Below, piece after piece: positions 18,060 to 26,622 of a DNA stretch of 64,000 nucleotides (position 1 is the stretch's first letter; each line of letters opens with the position of its first letter). Below the pieces are notes generated by a model. It was not told the origin of the DNA. It ran no database searches and was given only the letters and a program-made list of their open reading frames with translations. A program made the translations under genes and the position numbers. Origin of the DNA: Pseudooceanicola marinus (GTDB lineage: Bacteria > Pseudomonadota > Alphaproteobacteria > Rhodobacterales > Rhodobacteraceae); NCBI RefSeq assembly GCF_002786295.1, contig NZ_PGTC01000009.1:62001-126000 (forward strand), read 5' to 3'.

Positions 18060-18586
18060 TCCGACCCGAGGTGAAGACCGCCCTTATGCGCTGGCGCGAG
18101 GCGCTGATCGGCGCGGCCCTGCTGGTCTGGGGTCTGTGGTGGGCGCTGACGGCGCATGGCTACATCCCCTGGATCGGCGGCGTCATGGCGCTGATCGGCC
18201 TGGCGCTGGCGGTGACCGGTGTGCAGCGCGGCCGCTTCCGCACCGGGGCGGGCGGCGCGGGTGTGGTGCAGGTGACCGAGGGCCAGGTGGGATATTTTGG
18301 CCCTTTCACCGGCGGCGTGGTGGCCCTGTCGGACATCTCGAAACTGGAACTGGACGCGGGCCGCACACCGCCCTGCTGGCGCCTCAGCCAGCCCGGCCAG
18401 CCGCCGCTTGAGATCCCGTTGAACGCCGAAGGCGCCGAGGCGCTTTTCGACGTCTTCGCGGCCTTGCCGGACATTCGCACCTCGCGCCTTGTGGCCGAGG
18501 TGCAGCGCGCGGCGAGCGGGCAAGCGGGGGGATCCGGGGCTCAATCGGTCGTGATCTGGGAACGGGCAAGGCTGCGCCTGCATTGA
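18056..18586 (+). CDS. Two-TM membrane protein, function unknown
   Basis: 176 residues. Two adjacent TM helices near the N-terminus (IGAALLVWGLWWALTAHG and WIGGVMALIGLALAVTG) are followed by a ~110-residue soluble domain starting GVVQVTEGQVGYFGPF, which suggests a small beta fold. I do not recognise a named family. It overlaps the GNAT gene by ATGA, so it belongs to the rsmE unit. Confidence 0.75.
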   Translation: MIRPEVKTALMRWREALIGAALLVWGLWWALTAHGYIPWIGGVMALIGLALAVTGVQRGRFRTGAGGAGVVQVTEGQVGYFGPFTGGVVALSDISKLELDAGRTPPCWRLSQPGQPPLEIPLNAEGAEALFDVFAALPDIRTSRLVAEVQRAASGQAGGSGAQSVVIWERARLRLH

Positions 18587-18665
18587 CACCCGGTGGAATT
18601 CGGCTGAGGTAATGGATCCCGACGCCCCTTGACCGGGCACAGATACCCCGACGGAGATCCTCCCC

Positions 18666-20036
18666 ATGTCCATTCCCCAATCGGGCGGCGGCCCCATCGA
18701 GCGGCGCGAGCAGATGGCCGAATACCTGGCGCTGGGCTGCAAGCCCAAGGAAGACTGGCGTATCGGCACCGAGCACGAGAAGTTCGGCTTCTGCACCGAC
18801 AGCCTGAAACCGCTGCCCTACGAGGGCGAGCGGTCGATCCACGCGGTGCTTTCGGGCCTGCGCGACCGCTACGGCTGGGCGCCCGTGGAGGAGGGCGGCA
18901 AGCTGATCGGTCTGCAGAAGGACGGCGCCAACGTCAGCCTGGAACCGGGCGGCGCGCTGGAGCTGTCGGGCGCTCCGCTGGAGACGATCCACCAGACCTG
19001 CGACGAGGTGAACGAGCACCTGAAGGAAGTGAAGAGCATCGCCGACCATATCGGCGTGGGCTTCATCGGCCTCGGCGCGGCGCCCACCTGGACCCATGAC
19101 GAGATGCCGCTGATGCCCAAGGGGCGGTACAAGCTGATGGATGCCTACCAGAACACCGTGGGCACGACGGGCACCACCATGATGCGCCGCACCTGCACGG
19201 TGCAGGTCAACCTCGACTTCGGGTCCGAGGCGGACATGGTGCAGAAGATGCGCGTGGCCCTGGCCCTGCAGCCCGTGGCCACCGCGCTTTTCGCCAATTC
19301 CCCCTTCTTCGAGAACAAGCCCAACGGCATGAAGAGCTATCGCAGCTGGGTCTGGCGCCACATGGATGCGGCACGCACCGGCATGCTACCCTTCGTCTTC
19401 GATGAGGGCTTCGGCTTTGACGCCTACGTCGAATACGCCCTCGATGTGCCCATGTACTTCGTCTATCGCGACGGCGAGTACATCGATGCCCTGGGTCAGT
19501 CCTTCCGCGATTTCCTGAAGGGCGAGCTGCCGGCGCTGCCGGGTGAGAAGCCCACGCTGTCGGACTGGGCCGATCACCTGACCACGATCTTCCCTGAAGC
19601 GCGGCTGAAGAAGTTCATCGAGATGCGCGGCGCCGATGGCGGCCCCTGGCGCCGCCTCTGCGCCCTGCCGGCCTTCTGGGTCGGGCTGACCTACGACCAG
19701 GGCGCGCTGGATGCGGCCTGGGACCTGGTGAAGGGCTGGACCGCGCCGCAACGCGAGGCGCTGCGCATCGCCGCCGCCGATCAGGGGCTGCAGGCCATGG
19801 TCGACGGCATCGACATGCACGACCTGGCGCGTGAGGTCCTGGCAATCGCGGAAAGCGGTCTGAAGGCGCGGGCGCGCCCCGGGGCCGGCGGGTTGATCCC
19901 CGATGAGACCCATTTCCTGAACGCGTTGAAGGAAAGCGTCGACAGCGGCAAGGTGCTGGCCGACGAACTTCTGGACAAGTACAACGGCGAATGGGGTGGC
20001 GACATCTCCCGCGTCTTCGGTGAATACTCCTACTGA
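18666..20036 (+). CDS. gshA: Glutamate--cysteine ligase
   Basis: 456 residues, GCS2-type enzyme of alphaproteobacteria and plants. The conserved start region RIGTEHEKFGF carries the metal-binding Glu residues, and further family sequence includes LEPGGALELSG, TCTVQVNLDF and SYRSWVWRHMDAARTG. It makes gamma-glutamylcysteine, the first step of glutathione synthesis. The start follows CGGAGATCCTCCCC. It appears to be a single-gene unit. Confidence 0.95.
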   Translation: MSIPQSGGGPIERREQMAEYLALGCKPKEDWRIGTEHEKFGFCTDSLKPLPYEGERSIHAVLSGLRDRYGWAPVEEGGKLIGLQKDGANVSLEPGGALELSGAPLETIHQTCDEVNEHLKEVKSIADHIGVGFIGLGAAPTWTHDEMPLMPKGRYKLMDAYQNTVGTTGTTMMRRTCTVQVNLDFGSEADMVQKMRVALALQPVATALFANSPFFENKPNGMKSYRSWVWRHMDAARTGMLPFVFDEGFGFDAYVEYALDVPMYFVYRDGEYIDALGQSFRDFLKGELPALPGEKPTLSDWADHLTTIFPEARLKKFIEMRGADGGPWRRLCALPAFWVGLTYDQGALDAAWDLVKGWTAPQREALRIAAADQGLQAMVDGIDMHDLAREVLAIAESGLKARARPGAGGLIPDETHFLNALKESVDSGKVLADELLDKYNGEWGGDISRVFGEYSY

Positions 20037-20162
20037 GACGGCCTGAACGCCAGGTCATGGCGCGGGCGGGAAACCGCCCCGCCCACGGCAACGTTGGTAT
20101 CTGGTGAGCCGCCCGGGTGTCGGGCCTTTGCCTGCTGCGGCGGGCCCGTCGGAGGGACAGTG

Positions 20163-20537
20163 ATGCGCAATTTCATGATCCGGGCCTTCGAGGCCGTCAT
20201 CCTGGCCTTCAGCCTGCTGGCCGCTCTGGGCGTGACGCTGGCCGCCGCCGGCATGGTGATGGGCCAGGTGACCCTGGCCGAGCTGGACGGTCCGCTGTCG
20301 ATGCTGGGCATGGGTACGGAGATGCAGGCGCAGCGGATGGCTGCGGAGATCACGGGAGAGCCGTTACCCGACGCCGTGCAGGGCAGCGCGCTGGCGGTCT
20401 GGCTCAGCGCCGGGGCGGTCCTTCTGGCCGGTTACCTGTCGATCATCCTGCTGAGCGGCGCGGCCCTGACCCTGACCGGGATCTACCGCCGTATGACCCG
20501 CCTGGTGAAGCTGATCGAGACCACCCCCACGGAGTGA
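20163..20537 (+). CDS. Small membrane protein with two TM segments
   Basis: 124 residues from the ATG at 20163, after GGAGGGACAGTG. The first TM segment is AVILAFSLLAALGVTLAAAG and the second AVWLSAGAVLLAGYLSIILL; a short linker contains MGMGTEMQAQRMAAE. No family recognised. It stands alone, convergent with the regulator gene. Confidence 0.72.
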   Translation: MRNFMIRAFEAVILAFSLLAALGVTLAAAGMVMGQVTLAELDGPLSMLGMGTEMQAQRMAAEITGEPLPDAVQGSALAVWLSAGAVLLAGYLSIILLSGAALTLTGIYRRMTRLVKLIETTPTE

Positions 20538-20587
20538 ACCCGGGGCCAGGGCGCTGGCGCCGCATCAGCGGCGAGGGGGCCTTCGCG

Positions 20588-21133
20588 TCAGCTGGTCTTC
20601 TTCTTTTTCTTCTTCGGCTTGGCCGTGTCGTTCTGGCTTTGGCTTGCGGCTTCATCGGCAAGCGCGGTCAGCGTGTCGTCGAGGGCCTGGCGCGCGCTGT
20701 TGTCGAGCGCATCCATGACCCGGGCCGTTTCGCGCAGGCGCGCCAGAACCGGCGCGGGGGTGCCGTCGCGGGTGGCGGCGGCCATCTGGGTGTCCAGCGC
20801 GGCACGATAGGGGGCGACCTCGCGTTCGTGGCGCGCGGCGATCACTGCGCGGGCCAGCACGGTTATGTCCCGGGGGGCGGTGAAATATTCCTTGCGGTCG
20901 CCCAGGTGGCGGCTGCCCTCGATCACCTGCCAGCCGTGCAGCTCCTTCAGACCCGCCGACACGTTGGAGCGGGCGAGGCCCAGGGTCTCGCTGATCTCGC
21001 CGGCGCTGAGCGGATCAGGCGACAGGTGCAGCAGGATCAGCATCTGCGCGGCAGAGCGGTTCAGGCCCCACGTGCTGCCCATTTCACCCCAATGCAGGAT
21101 CATCGCCTGCATCGCCGGGGTCAGTTCGACCAT
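20588..21133 (-). CDS. GbsR/MarR family transcriptional regulator
   Basis: 181 residues from the ATG at 21133, with GGAG upstream; an in-frame GTG at 21178 is a less likely start. ILHWGEMGSTWGLNRSAAQM is the hallmark of the GbsR group of MarR-like winged-helix repressors. The recognition region is GEISETLGLARSNVSAGLKEL. The C-terminal part is helical, ending in a Lys-rich tail KPKKKKKKTS. GbsR proteins often control osmoprotectant transport or synthesis. No such gene is adjacent, so the target is unknown. Confidence 0.88.
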   Translation of the reverse strand: MVELTPAMQAMILHWGEMGSTWGLNRSAAQMLILLHLSPDPLSAGEISETLGLARSNVSAGLKELHGWQVIEGSRHLGDRKEYFTAPRDITVLARAVIAARHEREVAPYRAALDTQMAAATRDGTPAPVLARLRETARVMDALDNSARQALDDTLTALADEAASQSQNDTAKPKKKKKKTS

Positions 21134-21227
21134 GTGACCGGTTCTCCGTCTGCCCTGTGCTGTGAACAGACTTAGCACGGGTCCGGTCTATTCCAAAACA
21201 CAGCCGAGCCCGCAGCGCGACCTTCGC

Positions 21228-21839
21228 CTATTTTTTCCCGATCCGGGGCTCTTCGCCGGCCAGCAGGCGCTGGATATTGGGCGCATGGCGAATGTAGATC
21301 AGCACCGCCAGGGCGATCGCCAGGACGATCATCCCGGGTCTGTCGAAGGCCCAGAGCCAGACCGGCACCGCCGCTGCGGCCACCAGCGCCGACAGGGACG
21401 AAATGCGGAAGACCAGCGCGGTGAAGGCCCAGGTGGCACAGGCCGCCAGACCCACGGGGAAGAACAGCGCCAGCAGCGTGCCCAGATAGGTCGCCACGCC
21501 CTTGCCGCCCCTGAAACCCAGCCAGACCGGAAAGCAATGGCCCAGGAAGGCGGCGAAGCCCGCCAGCTGCACCGCATCCGCATCGGCCAGGGCCCGCGCG
21601 ATCAGCACCGCCGCCGCGCCCTTGCCGCTGTCGCAGATCAGGGTCAGCAGCGCGGCCAGCTTGTTGCCGGTGCGCAGCACGTTGGTGGCGCCGATGTTGC
21701 CCGATCCGATCTGGCGCAGGTCGCCCAGTCCGAAGGCGCGGGCGATGACGATGCCGAAGGGGATCGACCCCAGCAGGTAGCCCAGGCCGCCCGCCAGCAG
21801 CAGGGTCAGCGCGGGGGAGGTCAGCTCAGGCAGCCACAT
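21228..21839 (-). CDS. plsY: Acyl phosphate:glycerol-3-phosphate acyltransferase
   Basis: 203 residues from the ATG at 21839. Multi-TM protein with the three PlsY signatures: GSIPFG, GSGNIGATNVLR and GHCFPVWLGFRGGKGVAT. It performs the first acylation of glycerol-3-phosphate in phospholipid synthesis. Its first 14 bp overlap the end of the dihydroorotase-like gene, so it is translated from the pyrB-pyrC transcript. Confidence 0.96.
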   Translation of the reverse strand: MWLPELTSPALTLLLAGGLGYLLGSIPFGIVIARAFGLGDLRQIGSGNIGATNVLRTGNKLAALLTLICDSGKGAAAVLIARALADADAVQLAGFAAFLGHCFPVWLGFRGGKGVATYLGTLLALFFPVGLAACATWAFTALVFRISSLSALVAAAAVPVWLWAFDRPGMIVLAIALAVLIYIRHAPNIQRLLAGEEPRIGKK

Positions 21840-23121
21840 AGGACACCTCGCCGAAGACCAGCGCCCCACCCACCCAGGTCGCGCGGACACGGCCCTGCAT
21901 CCGGGCGGAGTCGAAGGGGGTGTTCTTCGATTTCGAACGCAGCTTGAACCGGTCGAGCACGAAGGGCGCATGTGGGTCGAACAGCACCAGGTCGGCGGGG
22001 GCGCCGGTGGCCAGCCGCCCGGTTTCCAGCCCCAGCCGTTTCGACGGGTTCAGCGACAGGGCGCGGAACAGCACCGGCAGGGTCAGATCGCCCGCATGCA
22101 CCAGCCGCATCGCGGCGGGCAGCAGGGTTTCCAGCGCCACCGCCCCGCTTGCCGCCTCTTCGAAGGGCAGGCGCTTGCTTTCCTCGTCCTGGGGCGTGTG
22201 CATCGAGCTGATGGTGTCGATCAGACCGGAGGCCACGGCCTCGACCACCGCCTGGCGGTCTTCCTCGGCGCGCAGCGGCGGCTTCACCTTGAAGAAGGTG
22301 CGGTAGTCCGAAACGTCGTATTCGTTCAGCGTCAGGTGGTGGATCGAGACGCCGGCGGTCACGTCCAGGCCGTTGCGCTTGGCCCGTTCCAGCGCGGGCA
22401 GGGCGCGGGCGGTGGTCACCTGGTCGAAGTGGTAGCGCGCGCCGGTCATCTCCAGCAGCGAGACATCGCGGTCGATGCCCATCCGTTCGGCCATGGGCGA
22501 CACGGCCGAGAGGCCCTTCAGCGCGGCGAACTTTCCGGAGGTGGCGCAGGCGCCCGCCGAGAGGCCCGGTTCCTGGATATGGCCCAGCACCAGCGCGCCG
22601 CGGGCGCGGGCGTAGGTCAGGGCGCGTTGCAGGACCTTGGTGTCGGTGACGACATGGTCGCAATCGGTGAAGGCCACGGCGCCGGCATCCATAAGGAAGC
22701 CGATCTCCGTCATCTCGCGCCCCTGCCGGCCCTTGGTCAGCGCGGCCATGGGCAGGACGCGCACCGGCGCGGCTTCGCGCGCGCGGCGGGTGACGAATTC
22801 CAGCGTTTCGGGGTTGTCGATCGACGGATCGGTGTCGGGGCGGGTGACGATGGTGGTGACGCCGCCGGCGGCAGCGGAGCGTCCGGCGGTGCCAAAGCTC
22901 TCCTTGTGGCGCTCGCCCGGTTCGCAGACCTTTACGCCGATGTCGACGATGCCCGGCGCCAGGTACTTGCCGCCGCAATCCACGACCTCGGTGGCGCCAT
23001 GGGCCTCCGCCTCGGCGCCGGTGGCCAGGATCCGGCCCTCGCCGATCAACAGGCTGCCGGGGGCCTCGGTGCCCGCCTCGGGGTCGATCAGGATCGCATT
23101 GGTGAGAAGGGTCGTGGTCAT
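21826..23121 (-). CDS. Dihydroorotase-like protein, probably non-catalytic (PyrC')
   Basis: 431 residues with the amidohydrolase layout of class I dihydroorotases (GIVDIGVKVCEPG near residue 60, IHHLTLNEYD, AALTKGR, NPSKRLGLETGRLATGAPAD). The metal-binding residues are changed. The usual DxHxH reads DIGVKV, the usual HVST reads DQVTT, and the usual TDHAPH reads SSMHTPQ. Known inactive homologues (PyrC' in Pseudomonas) are encoded next to pyrB and hold the aspartate transcarbamoylase complex together. Here it lies two genes downstream of pyrB on the same strand, which fits. A catalytic dihydroorotase would then have to be encoded elsewhere in the genome. Confidence 0.85.
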   Translation of the reverse strand: MTTTLLTNAILIDPEAGTEAPGSLLIGEGRILATGAEAEAHGATEVVDCGGKYLAPGIVDIGVKVCEPGERHKESFGTAGRSAAAGGVTTIVTRPDTDPSIDNPETLEFVTRRAREAAPVRVLPMAALTKGRQGREMTEIGFLMDAGAVAFTDCDHVVTDTKVLQRALTYARARGALVLGHIQEPGLSAGACATSGKFAALKGLSAVSPMAERMGIDRDVSLLEMTGARYHFDQVTTARALPALERAKRNGLDVTAGVSIHHLTLNEYDVSDYRTFFKVKPPLRAEEDRQAVVEAVASGLIDTISSMHTPQDEESKRLPFEEAASGAVALETLLPAAMRLVHAGDLTLPVLFRALSLNPSKRLGLETGRLATGAPADLVLFDPHAPFVLDRFKLRSKSKNTPFDSARMQGRVRATWVGGALVFGEVSYVAA

Positions 23122-23252
23122 GGGCGCGCCTGCCTGTCGTCTGCGTCGTTGCGCCCGCTATACGCCATCGGGGGACGAGGGGGGAGGGGGGAAATGGCCC
23201 CCGTCCGGTCTGGGTCCGGCCCCGTGGCCCCGCCGCCGATGGCCCCGCGCCG

Positions 23253-23852
23253 TCAAATCAGCGCCAGGGCGACCCACAACAGCAGGCCCAGGGCGACGAT
23301 CCCGGTGAGGATCAGCGTGATCTGCCAGGGCCGCGACAGGCGGAAGGGGCCGGGCAGGGGCCCCTGTGGTGGCGGCAGTGTGCCAGCGGTGGCCGTGCGC
23401 GTGGGGATCTGGCCCAGCCCGATGGGGGTGTAATCGGCGTCATACCGTCCGAGCAGGGACAGCCCGCGCGGCAGCGGCAGCACCCGGTCCTCCAGCCCCG
23501 TCAGCCGCCCGCGCAGCAGGACCACCGGCGCGGTCACTGCGTCCAGCCGGGCGCGGTCCGGCGTGACCTCCTCCGGATCCAGGCCCAGCCCTTCGGTCAG
23601 ATAGCCCGACAGGCCCACGCCCTCCAGGTCGGCGGGGTTCACCAATTCCAGCTCATCCTCGGCCTCGGGGGGCAGGCCCAGCAGGGTGGCGAGGGTGGCG
23701 CCGGTCTCTCCGTTCAACCGGCGCGGCGCCAGAAGGGCGGCCATCTGCGGTGCCTCGGGGTCGACGGCCAGCAGGTAGACGGCGCTGCGATCGGCGGGCG
23801 TCAGGGTCAGCACCTCGGCGCTGGCGGGGATGACGGGGTCTGACGGCGACAT
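23253..23852 (-). CDS. Tail-anchored membrane protein of unknown function, between pyrB and pyrC'
   Basis: 199 residues. A mostly soluble, acidic, Leu/Pro-rich N-terminal ~165 residues precedes one C-terminal TM helix (ITLILTGIVALGLLLWVALAL), so it should be tail-anchored. No domain recognised. Position inside the pyrimidine cluster on the same strand suggests co-transcription, not necessarily a role in pyrimidine synthesis. Confidence 0.72.
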   Translation of the reverse strand: MSPSDPVIPASAEVLTLTPADRSAVYLLAVDPEAPQMAALLAPRRLNGETGATLATLLGLPPEAEDELELVNPADLEGVGLSGYLTEGLGLDPEEVTPDRARLDAVTAPVVLLRGRLTGLEDRVLPLPRGLSLLGRYDADYTPIGLGQIPTRTATAGTLPPPQGPLPGPFRLSRPWQITLILTGIVALGLLLWVALALI

Positions 23853-24026
23853 GGCGGGCCTCGTGTTGCGACTGTGCTCAGGCGGTCTGTCAGTCGCGGA
23901 TCCCCTCGATCAGGGAAAAGACCTTCTGACCGTCTGCTATACATTCAAACCCGATCTTCGGGGTCTGGGTTCCGCGTTTCCTCAGATGCCGTGCTTCGGC
24001 GACGGAGGCCGACGGGGCGCGCGCCG

Positions 24027-24980
24027 CTATGCGGCGGCCTCTGCCGCGCGGCGCTCGCGCAGGTTGCGGGCCAGAAGGTCCATGGCGGCCATGCGCACGG
24101 CCACGCCCATTTCCACCTGGTCGCGGATCACGCTGCGGTTGATGTCATCGGCGATGGTGCCGTCGATCTCGACGCCGCGGTTCATCGGGCCGGGGTGCAT
24201 GACGATGGCATCGGGCGCGGCATGGGCCAGCTTCTCGGCGTCCAGGCCGTAGCGGTGGTAATACTCGCGTTCCGAAGGGATGAAACCGCCGTCCATGCGT
24301 TCCTTCTGCAGGCGCAGCATCATCACCACGTCCACGTCCTTCAGACCTTCTTCCATGCTGTCGTAGACCTCGCAGCCCAGCTCGGCGAAGGCGCCGGGCA
24401 CCAGGGTGGGCGGGCCGACCAGGCGGATGCGGTTTTCCATCTTGTGCAGCAGCAGCAGGTTCGACCGCGCCACGCGCGAATGCGCGACGTCGCCGCAGAT
24501 CGCGATGTTCAGCCGGTGCAGCCGCCCCTTGGCGCGGCGGATGGTCAGCGCGTCCAGCAGCGCCTGGGTGGGATGTTCGTGCCGCCCGTCCCCGGCGTTC
24601 AGCACGGCGCAGTTCACCTTCTCCGACAGCAGGTCGACGGCGCCCGAGTTCGGGTGGCGCACCACCAGCAGGTCCGGGTGCATGGCGTTCAGCGTCAGTG
24701 CGGTGTCGATCAGGGTCTCCCCCTTCTTCACCGAGCTGGCCTGCATCGCCATGTTCATCACGTCCGCGCCCAGTCGTTTGCCCGCCAGTTCGAAACTGGC
24801 CTGGGTGCGGGTGGAATTCTCGAAAAACATGTTGATCTGGGTGAGACCTGCCAGGGCCTCGGAATGCTTGTCATCCGAGCGGTTCAGCGCGACGTAATCC
24901 TCCGCCAGGTCGAGAAGGGTCGTGATCTCATCCGGGGCCAGCCGTTCGATGCCCAGAAGGTGCTGTTGCCTGAAGCTCAT
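24027..24980 (-). CDS. pyrB: Aspartate carbamoyltransferase catalytic subunit
   Basis: 317 residues from the ATG at 24980, preceded by GGGAGACAG. Carbamoyl-phosphate site [13 protein letters not shown], the catalytic Lys loop [16 protein letters not shown], and the aspartate-side loop HPGPMNRG are all intact. It catalyses the first committed step of pyrimidine synthesis. No pyrI regulatory-subunit gene is adjacent; the downstream dihydroorotase-like protein is the probable structural partner. It ends in an Ala/Arg-rich tail. Confidence 0.96.
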   Translation of the reverse strand: MSFRQQHLLGIERLAPDEITTLLDLAEDYVALNRSDDKHSEALAGLTQINMFFENSTRTQASFELAGKRLGADVMNMAMQASSVKKGETLIDTALTLNAMHPDLLVVRHPNSGAVDLLSEKVNCAVLNAGDGRHEHPTQALLDALTIRRAKGRLHRLNIAICGDVAHSRVARSNLLLLHKMENRIRLVGPPTLVPGAFAELGCEVYDSMEEGLKDVDVVMMLRLQKERMDGGFIPSEREYYHRYGLDAEKLAHAAPDAIVMHPGPMNRGVEIDGTIADDINRSVIRDQVEMGVAVRMAAMDLLARNLRERRAAEAAA

Positions 24981-25005
24981 CTGCTGTCTCCCGCTCGTTT
25001 GGGGC

Positions 25006-25035
25006 CTTATAGGCGCGGGCAGGGGCGCGCGGCAA
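25006..25035 (-). promoter_or_regulatory. Candidate sigma-70 promoter for pyrB
   Basis: On the minus strand TTGCCG (25030-25035) and TATAAG (25006-25011) are 18 bp apart. Transcription would begin about 20 bp before the pyrB start. The leader would be too short for a pyrimidine attenuator. Inferred from consensus only. Confidence 0.42.
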
Positions 25036-25081
25036 GCGGGGCGCGCTTTTCCCCGCGCAGACGGCAGGATAGGGTGGCGCC

Positions 25082-25918
25082 ATGGAATCGCAGCCCCCCC
25101 TCGACATGATCGCAGAGATGCCCGCCGGCCAGATGGACTGGCACCTGGCGCGTGCCCTTCTGGAATGGCAGATCGAGATGGGCGTCGACGAATGCATGGC
25201 CGAGGCACCGGTCGATCGCTTCGCCGTGGAGGCCGAGCGCCCGAAGGCGCCGGCGCGCGCGCAGGGGCAGACCCACGCCCCCGAAACCCCGGTGCAGCCG
25301 CGCCAGGAGATCGATGCGGTGGAGGTCGCCCGCCAGGCCGCGGAGGGCGCCACCAGCCTGGAGGGCCTGCGCGAGGCCCTGGCCGCCTACGAGCATTGCG
25401 AGCTGAAGCGCGGCGCCCGCAGCCTGGTCTTCGCCGACGGTAATCCGGCGGCGAAGGTGATGATCCTGGGCGAGGCGCCGGGCCGCGACGAGGACCGCGA
25501 GGGGCGCCCCTTCGTCGGGCGGGCGGGCCAGCTGCTGGACCGGATGCTGGCCGCCATCGGCCTGGCGCGCGACGCCGAGGAGCCGGAGGAAGCGGTCTAC
25601 ATCACCAATGTGCTGCCCTGGCGGCCGCCGCAGAACCGCGACCCGAAGCCCGAGGAAATCGCCATGATGCTGCCCTTCGTGCAGAAGCACGTGGCGCTGG
25701 CAAATCCCGATGTGCTGATCCTGATGGGCAATATTTCCTGCCAGGCGGCGCTGAAGAAACGTGGTATCCTGAAACTGCGCGGCACCTGGGCCGAGGCCTT
25801 CGGCCTGCCCGCCCTGCCGATGACCCACCCCGCCTACCTGCTGCGCCAGCCCCATGCCAAGCGCGAGGCCTGGGCGGACCTGCTGTCGCTGAAGGCGCGG
25901 CTGGAGGACCGGGGCTGA
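25082..25918 (+). CDS. Uracil-DNA glycosylase superfamily protein, family-4-like but lacking most Fe-S cysteines
   Basis: 278 residues. Superfamily motifs are [17 protein letters not shown] (motif A region, with Glu in GEAPG), [18 protein letters not shown], and [11 protein letters not shown] (motif B). In family-4 enzymes four Cys hold a 4Fe-4S cluster. Here only the second of the first pair remains (YEHCEL), the third is Trp (LPWRPP for the usual KCRPP) and the fourth is Met (EIAMMLPF). The N-terminal ~90 residues are a variable, Pro/Ala-rich extension. Expected role: excision of uracil (deaminated cytosine) from DNA. Cluster-free relatives have been reported in alphaproteobacteria, as far as I recall from Bradyrhizobium. 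Confidence 0.85.
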   Translation: MESQPPLDMIAEMPAGQMDWHLARALLEWQIEMGVDECMAEAPVDRFAVEAERPKAPARAQGQTHAPETPVQPRQEIDAVEVARQAAEGATSLEGLREALAAYEHCELKRGARSLVFADGNPAAKVMILGEAPGRDEDREGRPFVGRAGQLLDRMLAAIGLARDAEEPEEAVYITNVLPWRPPQNRDPKPEEIAMMLPFVQKHVALANPDVLILMGNISCQAALKKRGILKLRGTWAEAFGLPALPMTHPAYLLRQPHAKREAWADLLSLKARLEDRG

Positions 25919-25958
25919 CGCCTGGCCCGGACCTGGTGCGCCCCGAGGAGGAGATCCG

Positions 25959-26492
25959 ATGAGCGAGAAAGACTTCATCCCCGTGCGCATCGCCGTGCTG
26001 ACCGTGTCCGACAGCCGGACCCTGGCCGAGGATCGGTCGGGCGACACGCTGGTGACGCGGATCGAGGCGGCGGGCCATGTCCTGGCCGCGCGCCACATCC
26101 TGCCCGACGACCGCCCCCGGATCCGCGACCAGCTGGCCGCCTGGGTGGCCGATCCGGACATCGACGTGGTGATCTCCACCGGGGGCACCGGGCTGACGGG
26201 GCGCGACGTGACCGTCGAGGCGCACCGCGATGTCTACGAGAAGGAGATCGAGGCCTTCGCCACGGTCTTCACCATCGTCTCGATGAACAAGATCGGCACC
26301 AGCGCGGTACAAAGCCGCGCCACGGGCGGCGTGGCGGGGGGGACCTACCTCTTCGCGCTGCCCGGCAGCCCGGGCGCCTGCAAGGATGCCTGGGACGAGA
26401 TCCTGGTCAAACAGCTGGATTACCGCCACGCGCCCTGCAATTTCGTCGAAATTATGCCCCGTCTGGATGAACATCTGCGACGGAAACCGTGA
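25959..26492 (+). CDS. moaB: Molybdenum cofactor biosynthesis protein B
   Basis: 177 residues, MoaB/MogA-like fold. The molybdopterin-binding loop STGGTGLTGRDVT is intact, as is LPGSPGACKDAWDEIL near the C-terminus. This family adenylylates molybdopterin (MogA) or has a related role (MoaB). The start follows GAGGAGGAG. It lies 40 bp after the glycosylase gene, so the two may share a transcript. Confidence 0.92.
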   Translation: MSEKDFIPVRIAVLTVSDSRTLAEDRSGDTLVTRIEAAGHVLAARHILPDDRPRIRDQLAAWVADPDIDVVISTGGTGLTGRDVTVEAHRDVYEKEIEAFATVFTIVSMNKIGTSAVQSRATGGVAGGTYLFALPGSPGACKDAWDEILVKQLDYRHAPCNFVEIMPRLDEHLRRKP

Positions 26493-26622
26493 ACCTCTGC
26501 GTAAGACGTTCCAAGTGATCGTGTAGATCGTCATAACCGTATTGTTTGTTGGAGACTGACCGGGCGTGGTGCAGGCTGGCCGCCATGACCCTTGCCGCGC
26601 CGATCTGACGGGACCGAACCGC

